DNA of 64,000 nt from Mycolicibacterium confluentis. GTDB lineage: Bacteria > Actinomycetota > Actinomycetes > Mycobacteriales > Mycobacteriaceae. The translations under genes and the position numbers were made by a program. The notes under the pieces were generated by a model. It was not told the origin of the DNA. It did not search any database and saw only the letters and a program-made list of their open reading frames with translations. The DNA is taken from NCBI RefSeq assembly GCF_010729895.1, contig NZ_AP022612.1:5332001-5396000 (forward strand), given 5' to 3'. Positions 41,964 to 50,372 of this stretch are shown piece after piece; positions within the stretch are counted from its first letter, which is position 1, and every line of letters starts with the position of its first letter.

Positions 41964-43306
41964 CTCCCCCTCCCTCGGTCAACTCCTCCCGCGCGCCGAT
42001 GGTCAACGGCTTCGACCCGGCCGACGTCGACCGTCTCGATCCTCAAGTGGCGGAGCTGATTCAGCGCAGGTCGAAGGTGTTCGGTCCCGGCTACCGGCTC
42101 TTCTACCGGGAACCGCCCGAGTTCGTCCGCGGCGAGGCGGCACACCTGTTCGACGCCGACGGCAACGACTACCTGGACGTCTACAACAACGTCCCCTGCG
42201 TCGGCCACTGCCATCCGCACGTCGTGGAGGCAGTACATCGCCAGATGCAGACGTTGAACACCAACACCCGCTACGTCCAGCGCGCCGTCGTCGAGTACGC
42301 CGAACGCCTCGTCGCGAAGTTCCCAAGCGAGCTGACCCGGGCGACGTTCACCTGCACCGGATCCGAGGCCAACGACCTGGCGCTGCGACTGGCGAAGTAC
42401 GTCACGGGTAACGAAGGCGTCATCGTCACCGAGGGCGCCTACCACGGTCTGACCACCGAGGTCGCCGCCATCTCCCCGTCACTCGGGACCGGCACACCGC
42501 TGGGCCGCCATGTCCGCGTCGTCGCCGCACCCGACCGACGGACCGCGCCGGACGGCGACCTCGCTGCCGAGATGCGCCGCAGGGTCCGCGCCGCGATCGC
42601 GGACCTGCACCGGCACGGATACCGCCTGGCGGCATTCGTCGCCGACAGCATCTTCTCCAGCGACGGCGTGTTCGCCGATCCCGTCGGGTTCCTGCAGCCC
42701 ATCGTCGAGGAGGTCCACGCCGCTGGCGGGTTGTACATCGCCGACGAGGTGCAACCCGGCTTCTGCCGCACCGGCCAGTCCTGGTGGGGCTTCCAGCGCC
42801 ACCGCATCGTTCCCGACATCGTCACCATCGGCAAGCCGATGGGCAACGGCATCCCGATCGCCGCGGCAATCTTCCGTCCCGAACTCATCGAAGAGTTCGA
42901 CCGCAATGTCCGCTACTTCAACACCTTTGGCGGCAACACGGTGTCGATCGCCGCGGCCGGTGCGGTGCTCGACGTTCTCGAGTCCGAGGGGCTGCTGTCC
43001 CATGCGGATGAGGTCGGACAGGTGCTTCGCGGGTCTCTCGAGGGGCTGATCGACGGCCATTCCACCCTCGCCGAGGTTCGCGGCGCCGGGCTGTTCATCG
43101 GGGTCGACGTGGTCGACGGTGCCGGTGAACCGGACCCCGTCGGGGCCGCCGACATCGTCAACAGCCTGCGTGATCGGCGAATCCTGATCTCGGCCAGCGG
43201 ATTACACGGCAACGTCCTCAAGATCCGGCCGCCGCTGGTCTTCAACGACGCCGATGCCGACCGGTTCCTCACCGAGTTCGCCGCGGTCATCGACGGGCGG
43301 GACTGA
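41960..43306 (+). CDS. Class III aminotransferase-like PLP enzyme, phospholyase type
   Basis: 448 residues. Fold type I PLP enzyme: YLDVYNNVPCVGHCHPHVV, CTGSEANDLALRLAK, YHGLT, ADEVQPGFCRTG, Schiff-base Lys in TIGKPMGNGIP, and FNTFGGN. The YNNVPxVGHCHP region is typical of AGXT2L-type phospholyases (ethanolamine-phosphate, 5-phosphohydroxylysine), which eliminate phosphate and ammonia rather than transaminate. The kinase directly upstream would supply the phosphorylated substrate. The alternative is an ordinary omega-transaminase. The next gene starts 1 bp after its stop codon. Confidence 0.87.
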   Translation: MTPPPSVNSSRAPMVNGFDPADVDRLDPQVAELIQRRSKVFGPGYRLFYREPPEFVRGEAAHLFDADGNDYLDVYNNVPCVGHCHPHVVEAVHRQMQTLNTNTRYVQRAVVEYAERLVAKFPSELTRATFTCTGSEANDLALRLAKYVTGNEGVIVTEGAYHGLTTEVAAISPSLGTGTPLGRHVRVVAAPDRRTAPDGDLAAEMRRRVRAAIADLHRHGYRLAAFVADSIFSSDGVFADPVGFLQPIVEEVHAAGGLYIADEVQPGFCRTGQSWWGFQRHRIVPDIVTIGKPMGNGIPIAAAIFRPELIEEFDRNVRYFNTFGGNTVSIAAAGAVLDVLESEGLLSHADEVGQVLRGSLEGLIDGHSTLAEVRGAGLFIGVDVVDGAGEPDPVGAADIVNSLRDRRILISASGLHGNVLKIRPPLVFNDADADRFLTEFAAVIDGRD

Positions 43307-43307
43307 G

Positions 43308-43811
43308 ATGCGCATGCCCTCCCGCCCAGCCGACTCTGCGATGTGGAAGCAGCGCCACCTCGACGCCCTCGCTGACGAGGAGGGCCTCGACTTTCCCTTC
43401 TTCGACCATGCGCGGGCATGGAAGCTCGGCTCGGCGATGGTGTCGACCGCTGTGGATGCCGCACTCCCGGTGACGATCGCGATCGCCTTCGGGGAGCAGC
43501 GGGTGTTCCATGCCGCGCTCGCCGGTTCGGCTGCCACCAATGACGACTGGATGGCACGCAAGTTCCGTGCCGTCGCCAAACACAACTGCTCATCCTGGGC
43601 CGTGGCGTGTGAGGCCCGTACCGAACCGGAGGACTACTACATCTATGGCGGCTACCGCACGGAGGACATCGCGTTGGCCGGCGGCGCGGTGCCCCTGCGG
43701 GTCTGCGGTTCGCTGATCGGTGCCGTCGGCGTGTCGGGCTTGTCCGAATACGACGACCACCGCTTTGCTGTCGACGCCATTCGCGCCTTTCGTGCTTCAG
43801 TGACGCCCTGA
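43308..43811 (+). CDS. UPF0303/heme-degrading-domain-like protein
   Basis: 167 residues from ATG 43308, directly after the lyase stop (TGAGATG). HbpS/GlcG-like fold of the UPF0303 family: AWKLGSAMVSTAV near residue 45, QRVFHAAL, DDWMARKFRAVAKH, and a C-terminal GGAVPLRVCGSLIGAVGVSGL. Members are often labelled heme-degrading-domain proteins, but the function in this context is unknown. Its place in the kinase-lyase operon suggests an accessory or binding role for the same pathway. Confidence 0.8.
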   Translation: MRMPSRPADSAMWKQRHLDALADEEGLDFPFFDHARAWKLGSAMVSTAVDAALPVTIAIAFGEQRVFHAALAGSAATNDDWMARKFRAVAKHNCSSWAVACEARTEPEDYYIYGGYRTEDIALAGGAVPLRVCGSLIGAVGVSGLSEYDDHRFAVDAIRAFRASVTP

Positions 43812-44079
43812 CTGGCCTGCGCGCGCTGTTGGTGGCCATGGAGGTCGCCGCATGTGCAGGTTATCGGTGGGCTCTGCGCCATTCCGCACCGACAAGCTGC
43901 ACAGTCGGCGTGGGTGCGCGGTGGGCGACAACCTCGTAGAGGTAGAGAGGGTCGAGGAGCAGGACGTCGCCAAGTCGGCCTGACTCGGACCACAGGCGGG
44001 CGCCGTGGACACCGCAGGAGCCGGACACCCTCCGGCGAGTCGCAGCAGTTAACAGCAGCCTCATTGTTAACATCCCGCC

Positions 44080-44886
44080 GTGCAGAACTCGGCGGAGACG
44101 TCCAGCCGGCGGCGGGACCGGGTCTCGCGTCGCGACGCGCTGCGCTACGCCGGTGCCGCATCGGTGCTGGCCGGTCTGGGTGCGGCGTCAGCCATCCCCA
44201 CGGCTCCCCCTGCAGCGGCCGCCGGCTCGCAACTGATCGACTTCGCCGCGGCTCAGATTCCCGCCGAACACATTCGGGCTGCAGGCTACGCCGGGGTGAT
44301 CAACTACGTCTCCACGTCGCGTCCCGGCTCGAACTTCGGGGCCAAGCCGATCACCCGCCCGTATGCCGAGTCACTGGTCAGGGCCGGGCTGGTGATCGTC
44401 AGCAACTTCCAGTACGGAAAACCGGGCGGCACCGCACCATCGGACTTCCTGCGTGGGGGACCCGGCGGTGTCGCCGATGCCAAGACCGCCTGGCACCTGC
44501 ACACCGCGGCAGGCGGCGGGCAGAGCGCACCAATCTACTTCTCCGTCGACGACGACATCGACCGGGAGACGTGGAACAACCGGGCACTTCCGTGGTTTCG
44601 TGGAATCAACTCGGTGATCGGCGTGCTGCGCACCGGTGTCTACGGTGGCGTCAAGGTGTGCGAATGGGCCATCGCCGACGGTGTCATCGGGCAGTCCCGC
44701 ACACCCGGGAAACGGTGGGCGTGGCAGACCCGGTCGTGGTCGAACGGAAAGATCCACCCCGCCGCGGTCCTCTACCAACGCGTCATCGACACCGCGTCGA
44801 GTCCGGGACCGCTGGTCGGCGGCATCCGCGTCGACGTCAACGACGTCCTGGCTCAGGATGTCGGCCAGTGGAACCTGCATCCCTGA
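44080..44886 (+). CDS. Tat-exported DUF1906 glycoside-hydrolase-like protein
   Basis: 268 residues from GTG 44080. A twin-arginine signal (VSRRDALRYAGAASVLAGLG) is cleaved near AAAA. The mature domain is DUF1906 (Rv2525c family, a TIM-barrel glycoside-hydrolase-like fold): LIDFAAAQIP, GYAGVINYVS, IYFSVDDDID, GVYGGVKVCEWA, WQTRSWS and DVNDVLAQD. A role in the envelope, perhaps arabinogalactan or peptidoglycan turnover, has been proposed for the family. The 268 bp before it (43812-44079) show no convincing gene; two GTTAAC sites flank a short spacer at 44047-44070. Confidence 0.88.
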   Translation: MQNSAETSSRRRDRVSRRDALRYAGAASVLAGLGAASAIPTAPPAAAAGSQLIDFAAAQIPAEHIRAAGYAGVINYVSTSRPGSNFGAKPITRPYAESLVRAGLVIVSNFQYGKPGGTAPSDFLRGGPGGVADAKTAWHLHTAAGGGQSAPIYFSVDDDIDRETWNNRALPWFRGINSVIGVLRTGVYGGVKVCEWAIADGVIGQSRTPGKRWAWQTRSWSNGKIHPAAVLYQRVIDTASSPGPLVGGIRVDVNDVLAQDVGQWNLHP

Positions 44887-44934
44887 GGGGTTGATCACGG
44901 GCGCGAGCGCCGGGGGATCGTCGCCGCGCGACCC

Positions 44935-44991
44935 CGAGCCTGTAGTTGTCGAGGACTTTGTCGAGAGGGGGCCTCGATAACCACAGGCTCG
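44935..44991. repeat. 20-bp imperfect inverted repeat (stem-loop)
   Basis: The arms at 44935-44954 (starts CGAGCCTGTAG) and 44972-44991 (ends CCACAGGCTCG) are complementary at 18 of 20 positions, with a 17-base loop. It lies between two co-directional exported-protein genes. Probably a transcription terminator for the DUF1906 gene; a repeated genomic element is also possible. Confidence 0.65.
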
Positions 44992-45115
44992 CGGAGAAGC
45001 GTCAAGTCGGACGAACGTGGGTAGTCAGACGGCGTCGGTCCGGCCGCCGAATTAGGCTGTCGGCACCGATGGGTGCAGTGTTGCCCCTGGCGACGGATCT
45101 ACTCGGAGGACACTC

Positions 45116-46027
45116 ATGCGTCGGCTCCAGCCGAAATCGGCGATGACGGGTGCGGCCCTCGCCTGCGTGGCGCTGCTCGTGGGCGGGTGTGCGCAGGGAT
45201 GGGGTGCACCGCCGACTGAACCAGCCCCCGAGGCGACGGTCGTCGTCCCGCAGGCCCCGATGCCCGAACTGCCCGCTGTCCCACCGGCATCGTTCGCCGG
45301 ACTCGACGGCCGCCTCCAGGAGGCCACCGTCGACGCCGCGGCGTCCGGTGCGAACATCGCGGTCGTTGTCCTGGACCGCACCACCGGTCAGCGCGTCTCC
45401 AACGGCAACAACAGCCCCTTCCCGATCGCGTCGGTGGTGAAGCTGTTCATCGCCGACGACCTCCTGCTGCAGGAGGCAGAGGGCAAGACGAAGCTGTCCC
45501 CCGCCGACCGCCAGTCGCTCGACATCATGCTGCGGTCTTCGGATGACAGTGCGGCACAGATGTTTTGGGACCGCAACGGCGGGAACGCCATCATCGGGCG
45601 CATCAAGGCCCGCTACGGGCTGGGCGCTACGACCGCGCCCTACAACGGGCACTGGGACGTCACCCAGAGCACCGCTGCCGATCTGGTCCGCTACTACGAG
45701 ATGCTGTTGAACGGCTCCGGCGGACTGCCCCGTGAACAGGCCGACGTCATCATCAACAACCTCGCGGCCTTCACACCGACGGGGAACGACGGCTACCCAC
45801 AGCGATTCGGCATCCCCGACGGGCTCCCCGGCGAGAAGGTCGCCGTCAAGCAGGGGTGGTTCTGCTGCTGGAATCCCGGCAAGCAGCTGCATGTGTCCAC
45901 CGGCGTCATCGGGCCCGACCGCCGCTACGTGATGGCGATCGGCGCCCTGGACCCCACCAGTGACGCCGCCGCCCGCGCCAACATCACGCAGGCCGTCAAG
46001 GCGATGTTCCCCGGCGGCAGGATCTAG
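45116..46027 (+). CDS. Beta-lactamase-like lipoprotein (LppW-like)
   Basis: 303 residues. Signal with a clear lipobox (LLVGGC, Cys at about 25), then a Pro/Ala-rich linker and a class A beta-lactamase/DD-peptidase-like domain. The nucleophile motif is PIASVVKLF (SxxK); the SDN loop reads RSSDDSAAQ and the KTG strand KQGWFC, so two of three active-site motifs are changed and ordinary beta-lactamase activity is doubtful. It resembles mycobacterial LppW (Rv2905). Lipid-anchored outside the membrane. Its stop overlaps the stop of the convergent tetR gene by 4 bp. Confidence 0.8.
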   Translation: MRRLQPKSAMTGAALACVALLVGGCAQGWGAPPTEPAPEATVVVPQAPMPELPAVPPASFAGLDGRLQEATVDAAASGANIAVVVLDRTTGQRVSNGNNSPFPIASVVKLFIADDLLLQEAEGKTKLSPADRQSLDIMLRSSDDSAAQMFWDRNGGNAIIGRIKARYGLGATTAPYNGHWDVTQSTAADLVRYYEMLLNGSGGLPREQADVIINNLAAFTPTGNDGYPQRFGIPDGLPGEKVAVKQGWFCCWNPGKQLHVSTGVIGPDRRYVMAIGALDPTSDAAARANITQAVKAMFPGGRI

Positions 46028-46608
46028 ACACCGGTTCGTCCCTGGGGCGCTCGGAGGCCGAGGGTGCGACGGCCGGCCGCGATCAGTTCGTCACGCAGGG
46101 CCGCCTCGTCCACGTCGCCGAAGTCGACGCCTGCGGCCGACGCGATCCCCGACATCACCAGCGCCGCCTTCACCTGCCCGCCCAAGCCGGGTTCGACATC
46201 AGCGAACAGCGCCATCTGGCGTTCGACGACGGCGGCCCACTCGGTGCGAGTGCGCAACAGGGCGACCACGCCGGGATCGCCGGAGAGCAGCGACAGGACC
46301 TCGCGCTGCGATGCGGCCAGCGAGGCGTAGCCGACGAGCATGTGGTCGGCGCGGGCGCGCGCGCCGCGGTGTACCTCTGCGGCGGCGACCAGTGCGGCGA
46401 CCTCGGTGATCAGCGGCTCCATCACGGCGGTCAGAAGCTCATCGCGGGTGCGGAAGTGGTGGTAGATCGCGGACTTGGTCAGCCCCAGTTCATCGGAGAT
46501 CATCTGCAGTGACGTGCCGGCGACGCTGTTCTGCTTGAACAGTTCGATCGCGACGTCGATCAGGCGCTGCCGGGTGGGTCCGCTGGACTCCGATGAGTGA
46601 CCGCTCAC
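46024..46608 (-). CDS. TetR-family transcriptional regulator
   Basis: 194 residues. HTH: LQMISDELGLTKSAIYHHFRTRDEL; the rest is the helical ligand-binding domain. It is divergent from an SDR gene; between them lies a strong inverted repeat with an extra half-site, so it very likely represses both genes. The Fad35R/KstR-like spacing hints at a lipid or steroid ligand, but this is inference only. Confidence 0.9.
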   Translation of the reverse strand: MSGHSSESSGPTRQRLIDVAIELFKQNSVAGTSLQMISDELGLTKSAIYHHFRTRDELLTAVMEPLITEVAALVAAAEVHRGARARADHMLVGYASLAASQREVLSLLSGDPGVVALLRTRTEWAAVVERQMALFADVEPGLGGQVKAALVMSGIASAAGVDFGDVDEAALRDELIAAGRRTLGLRAPQGRTGV

Positions 46609-46648
46609 ACAGGTGCCTTTCTGGAGTCACTGACATCACACACTCTAG

Positions 46649-46709
46649 CTGACCAGGCGTACAGGAACCTGCTGTACGTTTGGTCAGGAGAAACTTTACG
46701 TTTGGTCAG
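46649..46709. promoter_or_regulatory. TetR operator with three half-sites
   Basis: CTGACCAGGCGTACAG (46649-46664) and CTGTACGTTTGGTCAG (46672-46687) form a 16-bp inverted repeat with 14 complementary positions and a 7-bp spacer. A third copy of the right arm, CTTTACGTTTGGTCAG (46694-46709), repeats 22 bp downstream. It lies in the tetR-SDR divergent region. Confidence 0.75.
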
Positions 46710-46768
46710 TTGGTTACGCATGACGGCCACCTGTCGTGGCGCCTGTTACACACGGAAAGAGGACCATC

Positions 46769-47623
46769 GTGTCGATTGACTTCCACCAGAGGGGACGCAC
46801 CGCGTTCGACCTGTCCGACAAGGTCGTCGTCGTGGTGGGCGCCGGACAGAGCGACGGTCCCGGCATGGGCAACGGGCGGGCGATCTCGCTCCTGGCCGCA
46901 CGCCACGGTGCCGAAGTGGTCGCGGTGGACCTGAACCCGGCGTCTGTGAAGGAGACGGTCGAGATGATCGTTGCCGAGGGCGGCCGTGCGTACGCCATCG
47001 AGGCCAACGTCGCCCACGAGGACGACTGCCGGCGCATCTTCGACACGGCCATGGCGACCAGCGGCCGCGTGGACGGCATGGTCTACAGCGTCGCGACGAA
47101 TCCGCCGTTCGACTTCGAGACGAACTCGATGACGGTCGAGAACTTCAACTACGGCCTCAACGTCAACATGCTCGGCTGTTATCACTGCAATCTCTTTGCC
47201 GCGCAGTGCATGGAGAAGAACGACGGCGACACCGCGGGCAGCATCGTGAACATCTCATCGATCGCCAGTGTCAAGAACGAGATCGGCCTGAACGTCGGCA
47301 TCATGCCGTACGCGTTGGGGAAGTGCGGGCTTAACCAGATCACCGAGATCGCCGCCGTGCAGTACGCCGGGGCCGGCATCCGCGTCAACACGTTGATGTT
47401 GGGTCCCATCAACTCCGTGCTGGCCCAGCAGGCGTCGCAGTCACTGTTCGGGGTCGATGCCGACGAGGCGGCTCAGCGACACAGCGAGGTCGTCAAGCTC
47501 AAGATGGGACGCGGCACCGTCTGGGAATCCGCTTATGCCGCACTGTATCTGCTTGCCGACGAGTCACGGTTCATGACCGGACAGCAGATCCGTCTCGACG
47601 GCGGCGCGACTCTGGTGCGCTGA
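46769..47623 (+). CDS. SDR-family oxidoreductase
   Basis: 284 residues from GTG 46769 (AAAGAGGA upstream). Classical SDR with an extended nucleotide loop: VVGAGQSDGPGMGNG, VYSVATNPP in place of NNAG, Ser in NISSIASV, YALGK (YxxxK) and the C-terminal GQQIRLDGG. Two unusual points are the long Gly-rich loop insertion (SDGPGMGN) and NPP after the fourth strand. Controlled by the divergent TetR protein. The substrate is unknown; a role in lipid or hydroxy-acid oxidation is plausible. Confidence 0.88.
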   Translation: MSIDFHQRGRTAFDLSDKVVVVVGAGQSDGPGMGNGRAISLLAARHGAEVVAVDLNPASVKETVEMIVAEGGRAYAIEANVAHEDDCRRIFDTAMATSGRVDGMVYSVATNPPFDFETNSMTVENFNYGLNVNMLGCYHCNLFAAQCMEKNDGDTAGSIVNISSIASVKNEIGLNVGIMPYALGKCGLNQITEIAAVQYAGAGIRVNTLMLGPINSVLAQQASQSLFGVDADEAAQRHSEVVKLKMGRGTVWESAYAALYLLADESRFMTGQQIRLDGGATLVR

Positions 47624-47640
47624 CCGCGCTGACCGCGCGG
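47624..47640. terminator. Short hairpin after the SDR gene
   Basis: CCGCGC (47624-47629), 5-base loop, GCGCGG (47635-47640), directly after the stop codon, between convergent genes. It is a short stem without a T-run. Confidence 0.4.
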
Positions 47641-47653
47641 ACGGCGTCGGGGC

Positions 47654-48877
47654 TCAGGCGACGTGGCTGACGTGTGCGGCAGACTCACCGATGGTGGCCG
47701 AGGCGTCGTCACCGATCATGGTGCGCAACAACTTCCGATGCTCGCGGCGGCCCCTGTGGTCGGCACGCTCCATGCCGCCCGGCACGGTGAGCGCTGTGAG
47801 GCTGCGCGACAGGTTCAGCGGCAGTCGCAGCAGCGGATACCACGGCAACGAGTAGGACGGCAGGCCCAGGGACCGTACCGCGCGCCGGCCCAGGAAGGCG
47901 CTGGTGATCGACAGGTGCTGAGCGCGCGCGAGCCTGCGGCGCAGACCCGGAAGGGCGTCGTAGTGCCAGGCCAGTGGGTCCTCGATCATGGGGACGGCCA
48001 GTTGCCTGGTGGATTCGTCGGGCGCGGCCAGCGCGGACAGCGTGTGCGCGAGGACTCGGACGCTGTCGCGGAAATCCCTTGGCAGCCATTGGTCTTCGAC
48101 GCCGATCAGCCAGCCGACGTAGCGGGTCAGGTGGGCGACCGCCCTGTATTCTGACGGTGACAGCACCACACCCATGCCGAGCGCGCCCACGGCCGGTGCG
48201 ACGAGGGCGCCGACCAGCGTCGCGGCCATGTCGGTCTGATTGACCGGCAGCCCCCACTCGTCGGCGCGCCAGTCCGGCATGGCCGACACATGGCGCCGGA
48301 CGAAGGAATGGATCAGCCGCACCCGGATGGTGGACCGGTATCCGACACCTCGCGGCCCGAGTCCGTCTTCGGCGATGACGTCCATGGCCCACTGCATGGT
48401 CTCGGCGAACCGCTTGTTGGAGCCCTTCTCCAGAGCACCGGTGCGAATCAGCGTCTTGTTGAATCCGGAGAACTGGTAGCCGCCCAGCAGGGACACATCC
48501 CGGGCGACGTACATGCCGTCGGCCCCACCGCGCCGCAGTGCGCGCTGCCCCCTGCGGACGGTGTCCATGTCCACCCAGTCCGGCAGCGCCTCATAGGTGT
48601 CGAAGAAGTCGCGCAGCGGTCCTGGGGCGTCTTCGAGGCTCGCGATGCCGTCGTGGAGCGCTCGCTCGAACAACGGCCGCGTGTCTTCCATCCCCGCTTC
48701 GGCCATCCACTCGACCAGGCGGTCCATCGGTTCGTCGCCGACGGTGAGCCGTTCCCCGAGGACCTGCCACTGCTGGGGCGTCGGGTCCTTGATCGCCAGC
48801 GCCGTAGCGATGGTGCGAACGCCGGCCGGAATCGGCCGTGGACGGTCCGGGTGGCGCGTCGGGATCGGCCCGCTCAT
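47654..48877 (-). CDS. Oxygenase MpaB/DUF2236-family protein
   Basis: 407 residues, soluble, no signal. The DUF2236 (MpaB/latex-clearing-protein-like) domain shows RDVSLLGGYQFSGFN, the RSTIRVRLIHSFVRRHV helix with the candidate heme-ligand His, VNQTDMAATLVG, and EDQWLPRDF. The fold is shared with Lcp b-type cytochrome oxygenases and with fungal MpaB; oxidation of a hydrophobic substrate is a reasonable guess. Mycobacteria carry several copies. Convergent with the SDR gene upstream. Confidence 0.82.
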   Translation of the reverse strand: MSGPIPTRHPDRPRPIPAGVRTIATALAIKDPTPQQWQVLGERLTVGDEPMDRLVEWMAEAGMEDTRPLFERALHDGIASLEDAPGPLRDFFDTYEALPDWVDMDTVRRGQRALRRGGADGMYVARDVSLLGGYQFSGFNKTLIRTGALEKGSNKRFAETMQWAMDVIAEDGLGPRGVGYRSTIRVRLIHSFVRRHVSAMPDWRADEWGLPVNQTDMAATLVGALVAPAVGALGMGVVLSPSEYRAVAHLTRYVGWLIGVEDQWLPRDFRDSVRVLAHTLSALAAPDESTRQLAVPMIEDPLAWHYDALPGLRRRLARAQHLSITSAFLGRRAVRSLGLPSYSLPWYPLLRLPLNLSRSLTALTVPGGMERADHRGRREHRKLLRTMIGDDASATIGESAAHVSHVA

Positions 48878-49002
48878 GGCAGGAGGCCCTCCTCCTCTGA
48901 CAACAGGTGTAGTCAGAATGCTACGACGGAGGGTTCGGCACTGTCAACGAGGGCGGGTCGCGCCGGGACCCCCTACGGAGGCCCCGGACGGTTCGGGCCT
49001 CG

Positions 49003-49743
49003 TCAGATCTGGATCTGCCCACCATCGACGACCAGCTCTGCTCCGGTCATGAAGCTGCTCTGGTCCGAGGCCAGGAACAGCACCGCGGCGGCGATCTCGT
49101 CAGGATGGCCCACCCGCTTCATCGGCACCTGCTCCGCCCAGCTGTCGAGCAGGGCCTGCTGTTCACCCTCTGGTGCCAGGCCGGTGAGTCCGGGGGTTTC
49201 GATCGGACCGGGAATGATGGTGTTCACCCGGATCTTGCGGTCGGCCAACTCGGCGGCCCAGGTGCGGCCCAGGGATCGGATGGCGGCCTTGGACGCGGCG
49301 TAGAGGCCGAACGCCGGGATGCCCTTGGAGGGGGCGGTGGATCCGGCCAGCACGACCGAGGCGCCCGCATTGAGCAGCGGCAGCGCCTTCTGCACGGTGA
49401 ACACCGTGCCTGCGACATTGCGGTCGAAGTTGTCCCGGTAGTGCTGCGGTGTCACCTCGGCGAGCGTGGCGAAATCGCCGCCGCCGGCGTTGGCGAAGAG
49501 GACATCGAGGCCCTTTCCGCGCTCGGCGATCTCGGCGGCCAGGGCGTCCAGTTCCTCCGGCTTGCTGATGTCGCTCTGCACGCCGTGCGCGCCGATCTTG
49601 GCGGCGGCCTCGTCGAGGCGTTTGCGGTCGCGTCCGGTGATGAAGACATACGCGCCCTCATCGGCCAGGCGCTTGGCCGTCGCCAGGCCGATGCCCGAGT
49701 TTCCGCCGGTGACCAGTGCTGTCCTGCCGTCGAGCTGTCCCAT
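49003..49743 (-). CDS. SDR-family oxidoreductase
   Basis: 246 residues: TGGNSGIG cofactor motif, VFITGRD, ANAGGGDF (NAG motif), Ser in VVLAGSTAPSKG, the YAASK (YxxxK) pair, and the C-terminal GAELVVDGGQIQI. The family often reduces quinones or aldehydes; the exact substrate is unknown. It lies downstream of a marR gene on the same strand, separated by 99 bp that contain a perfect palindrome, so it is likely controlled by that MarR protein. Confidence 0.92.
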   Translation of the reverse strand: MGQLDGRTALVTGGNSGIGLATAKRLADEGAYVFITGRDRKRLDEAAAKIGAHGVQSDISKPEELDALAAEIAERGKGLDVLFANAGGGDFATLAEVTPQHYRDNFDRNVAGTVFTVQKALPLLNAGASVVLAGSTAPSKGIPAFGLYAASKAAIRSLGRTWAAELADRKIRVNTIIPGPIETPGLTGLAPEGEQQALLDSWAEQVPMKRVGHPDEIAAAVLFLASDQSSFMTGAELVVDGGQIQI

Positions 49744-49791
49744 TGTCGGGCTCCGTTCGTGTGGTTGGTGCGCTTCGCCCGCTACAACATC

Positions 49792-49805
49792 GGTGATATA
49801 TCACC
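49792..49805. promoter_or_regulatory. MarR-type operator palindrome
   Basis: GGTGATATATCACC (49792-49805), a perfect 14-bp palindrome, 49 bp upstream of the SDR start and just after the marR gene. The A/T-rich core and length fit a MarR site. Confidence 0.6.
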
Positions 49806-49842
49806 TATTCCCGGCGGCCCCGGTTCCGTCCAGGTGCACCGG

Positions 49843-50343
49843 TTACTTGGGAGCGGGCGGCAGCGAACTGTTGTGGTTGAGGTTCACGTGAATGTGCTCC
49901 AGCGCGGCGGTGAACGGGCCGAGCAGGTTCTCGGGCAGAGGATCGAAGAACATGGTGCGCACGAGGTCGACGTGTCCTGGCGCGGCCTCGACGATCGCCC
50001 GCCGACCAGTCGCCGTGAGCACGACGTTGGTGGTGCGACGGTCCTCGGCGTTCGGGCGACGCTCGGTGAGTCCGCGTTCCTCCATGCGCCGCAATTGATG
50101 TGACAGCCTGCTGCGTTCCCAGCCGATCTGCGCGGCCAGGTCACTGACGCGCATGCCCTGGTCCTCGTCGCTGAGCGCCACCAGCACGTCATAGTCGGCC
50201 AGTGACAATCCCGAGTCGGCCTGCAACTGGCGGTTCATCTCGTAACTCAGCCGCAGTTGCACCCGCATATAGGCGACCCAGGCGCGCTGCTGGTTCGGCG
50301 ACAGCCATCCCCGCTTAGGTGATGTGTCCCGCTTCTTCGTCAC
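49843..50343 (-). CDS. MarR-family transcriptional regulator
   Basis: 166 residues with an extended N-terminal helix (NQQRAWVAYMRVQLRL) and a winged HTH (RVSDLAAQIGWERSRLSHQL, RRMEERGLTERR, wing DRRTTNVVLTATG). A typical MarR dimer that responds to phenolic or oxidative signals. Followed on the same strand by the palindrome and the SDR gene, its probable target. Confidence 0.92.
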   Translation of the reverse strand: MTKKRDTSPKRGWLSPNQQRAWVAYMRVQLRLSYEMNRQLQADSGLSLADYDVLVALSDEDQGMRVSDLAAQIGWERSRLSHQLRRMEERGLTERRPNAEDRRTTNVVLTATGRRAIVEAAPGHVDLVRTMFFDPLPENLLGPFTAALEHIHVNLNHNSSLPPAPK

Positions 50344-50372
50344 GGTTGCAGTATGACGGGCGGGGGCGACGG

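Noticed and set aside
43861..44073. 70-codon minus-strand ORF
   Set aside because: No ribosome-binding site, no recognisable family, and it lies in the promoter region of the DUF1906 gene; kept only as an unexplained open frame.
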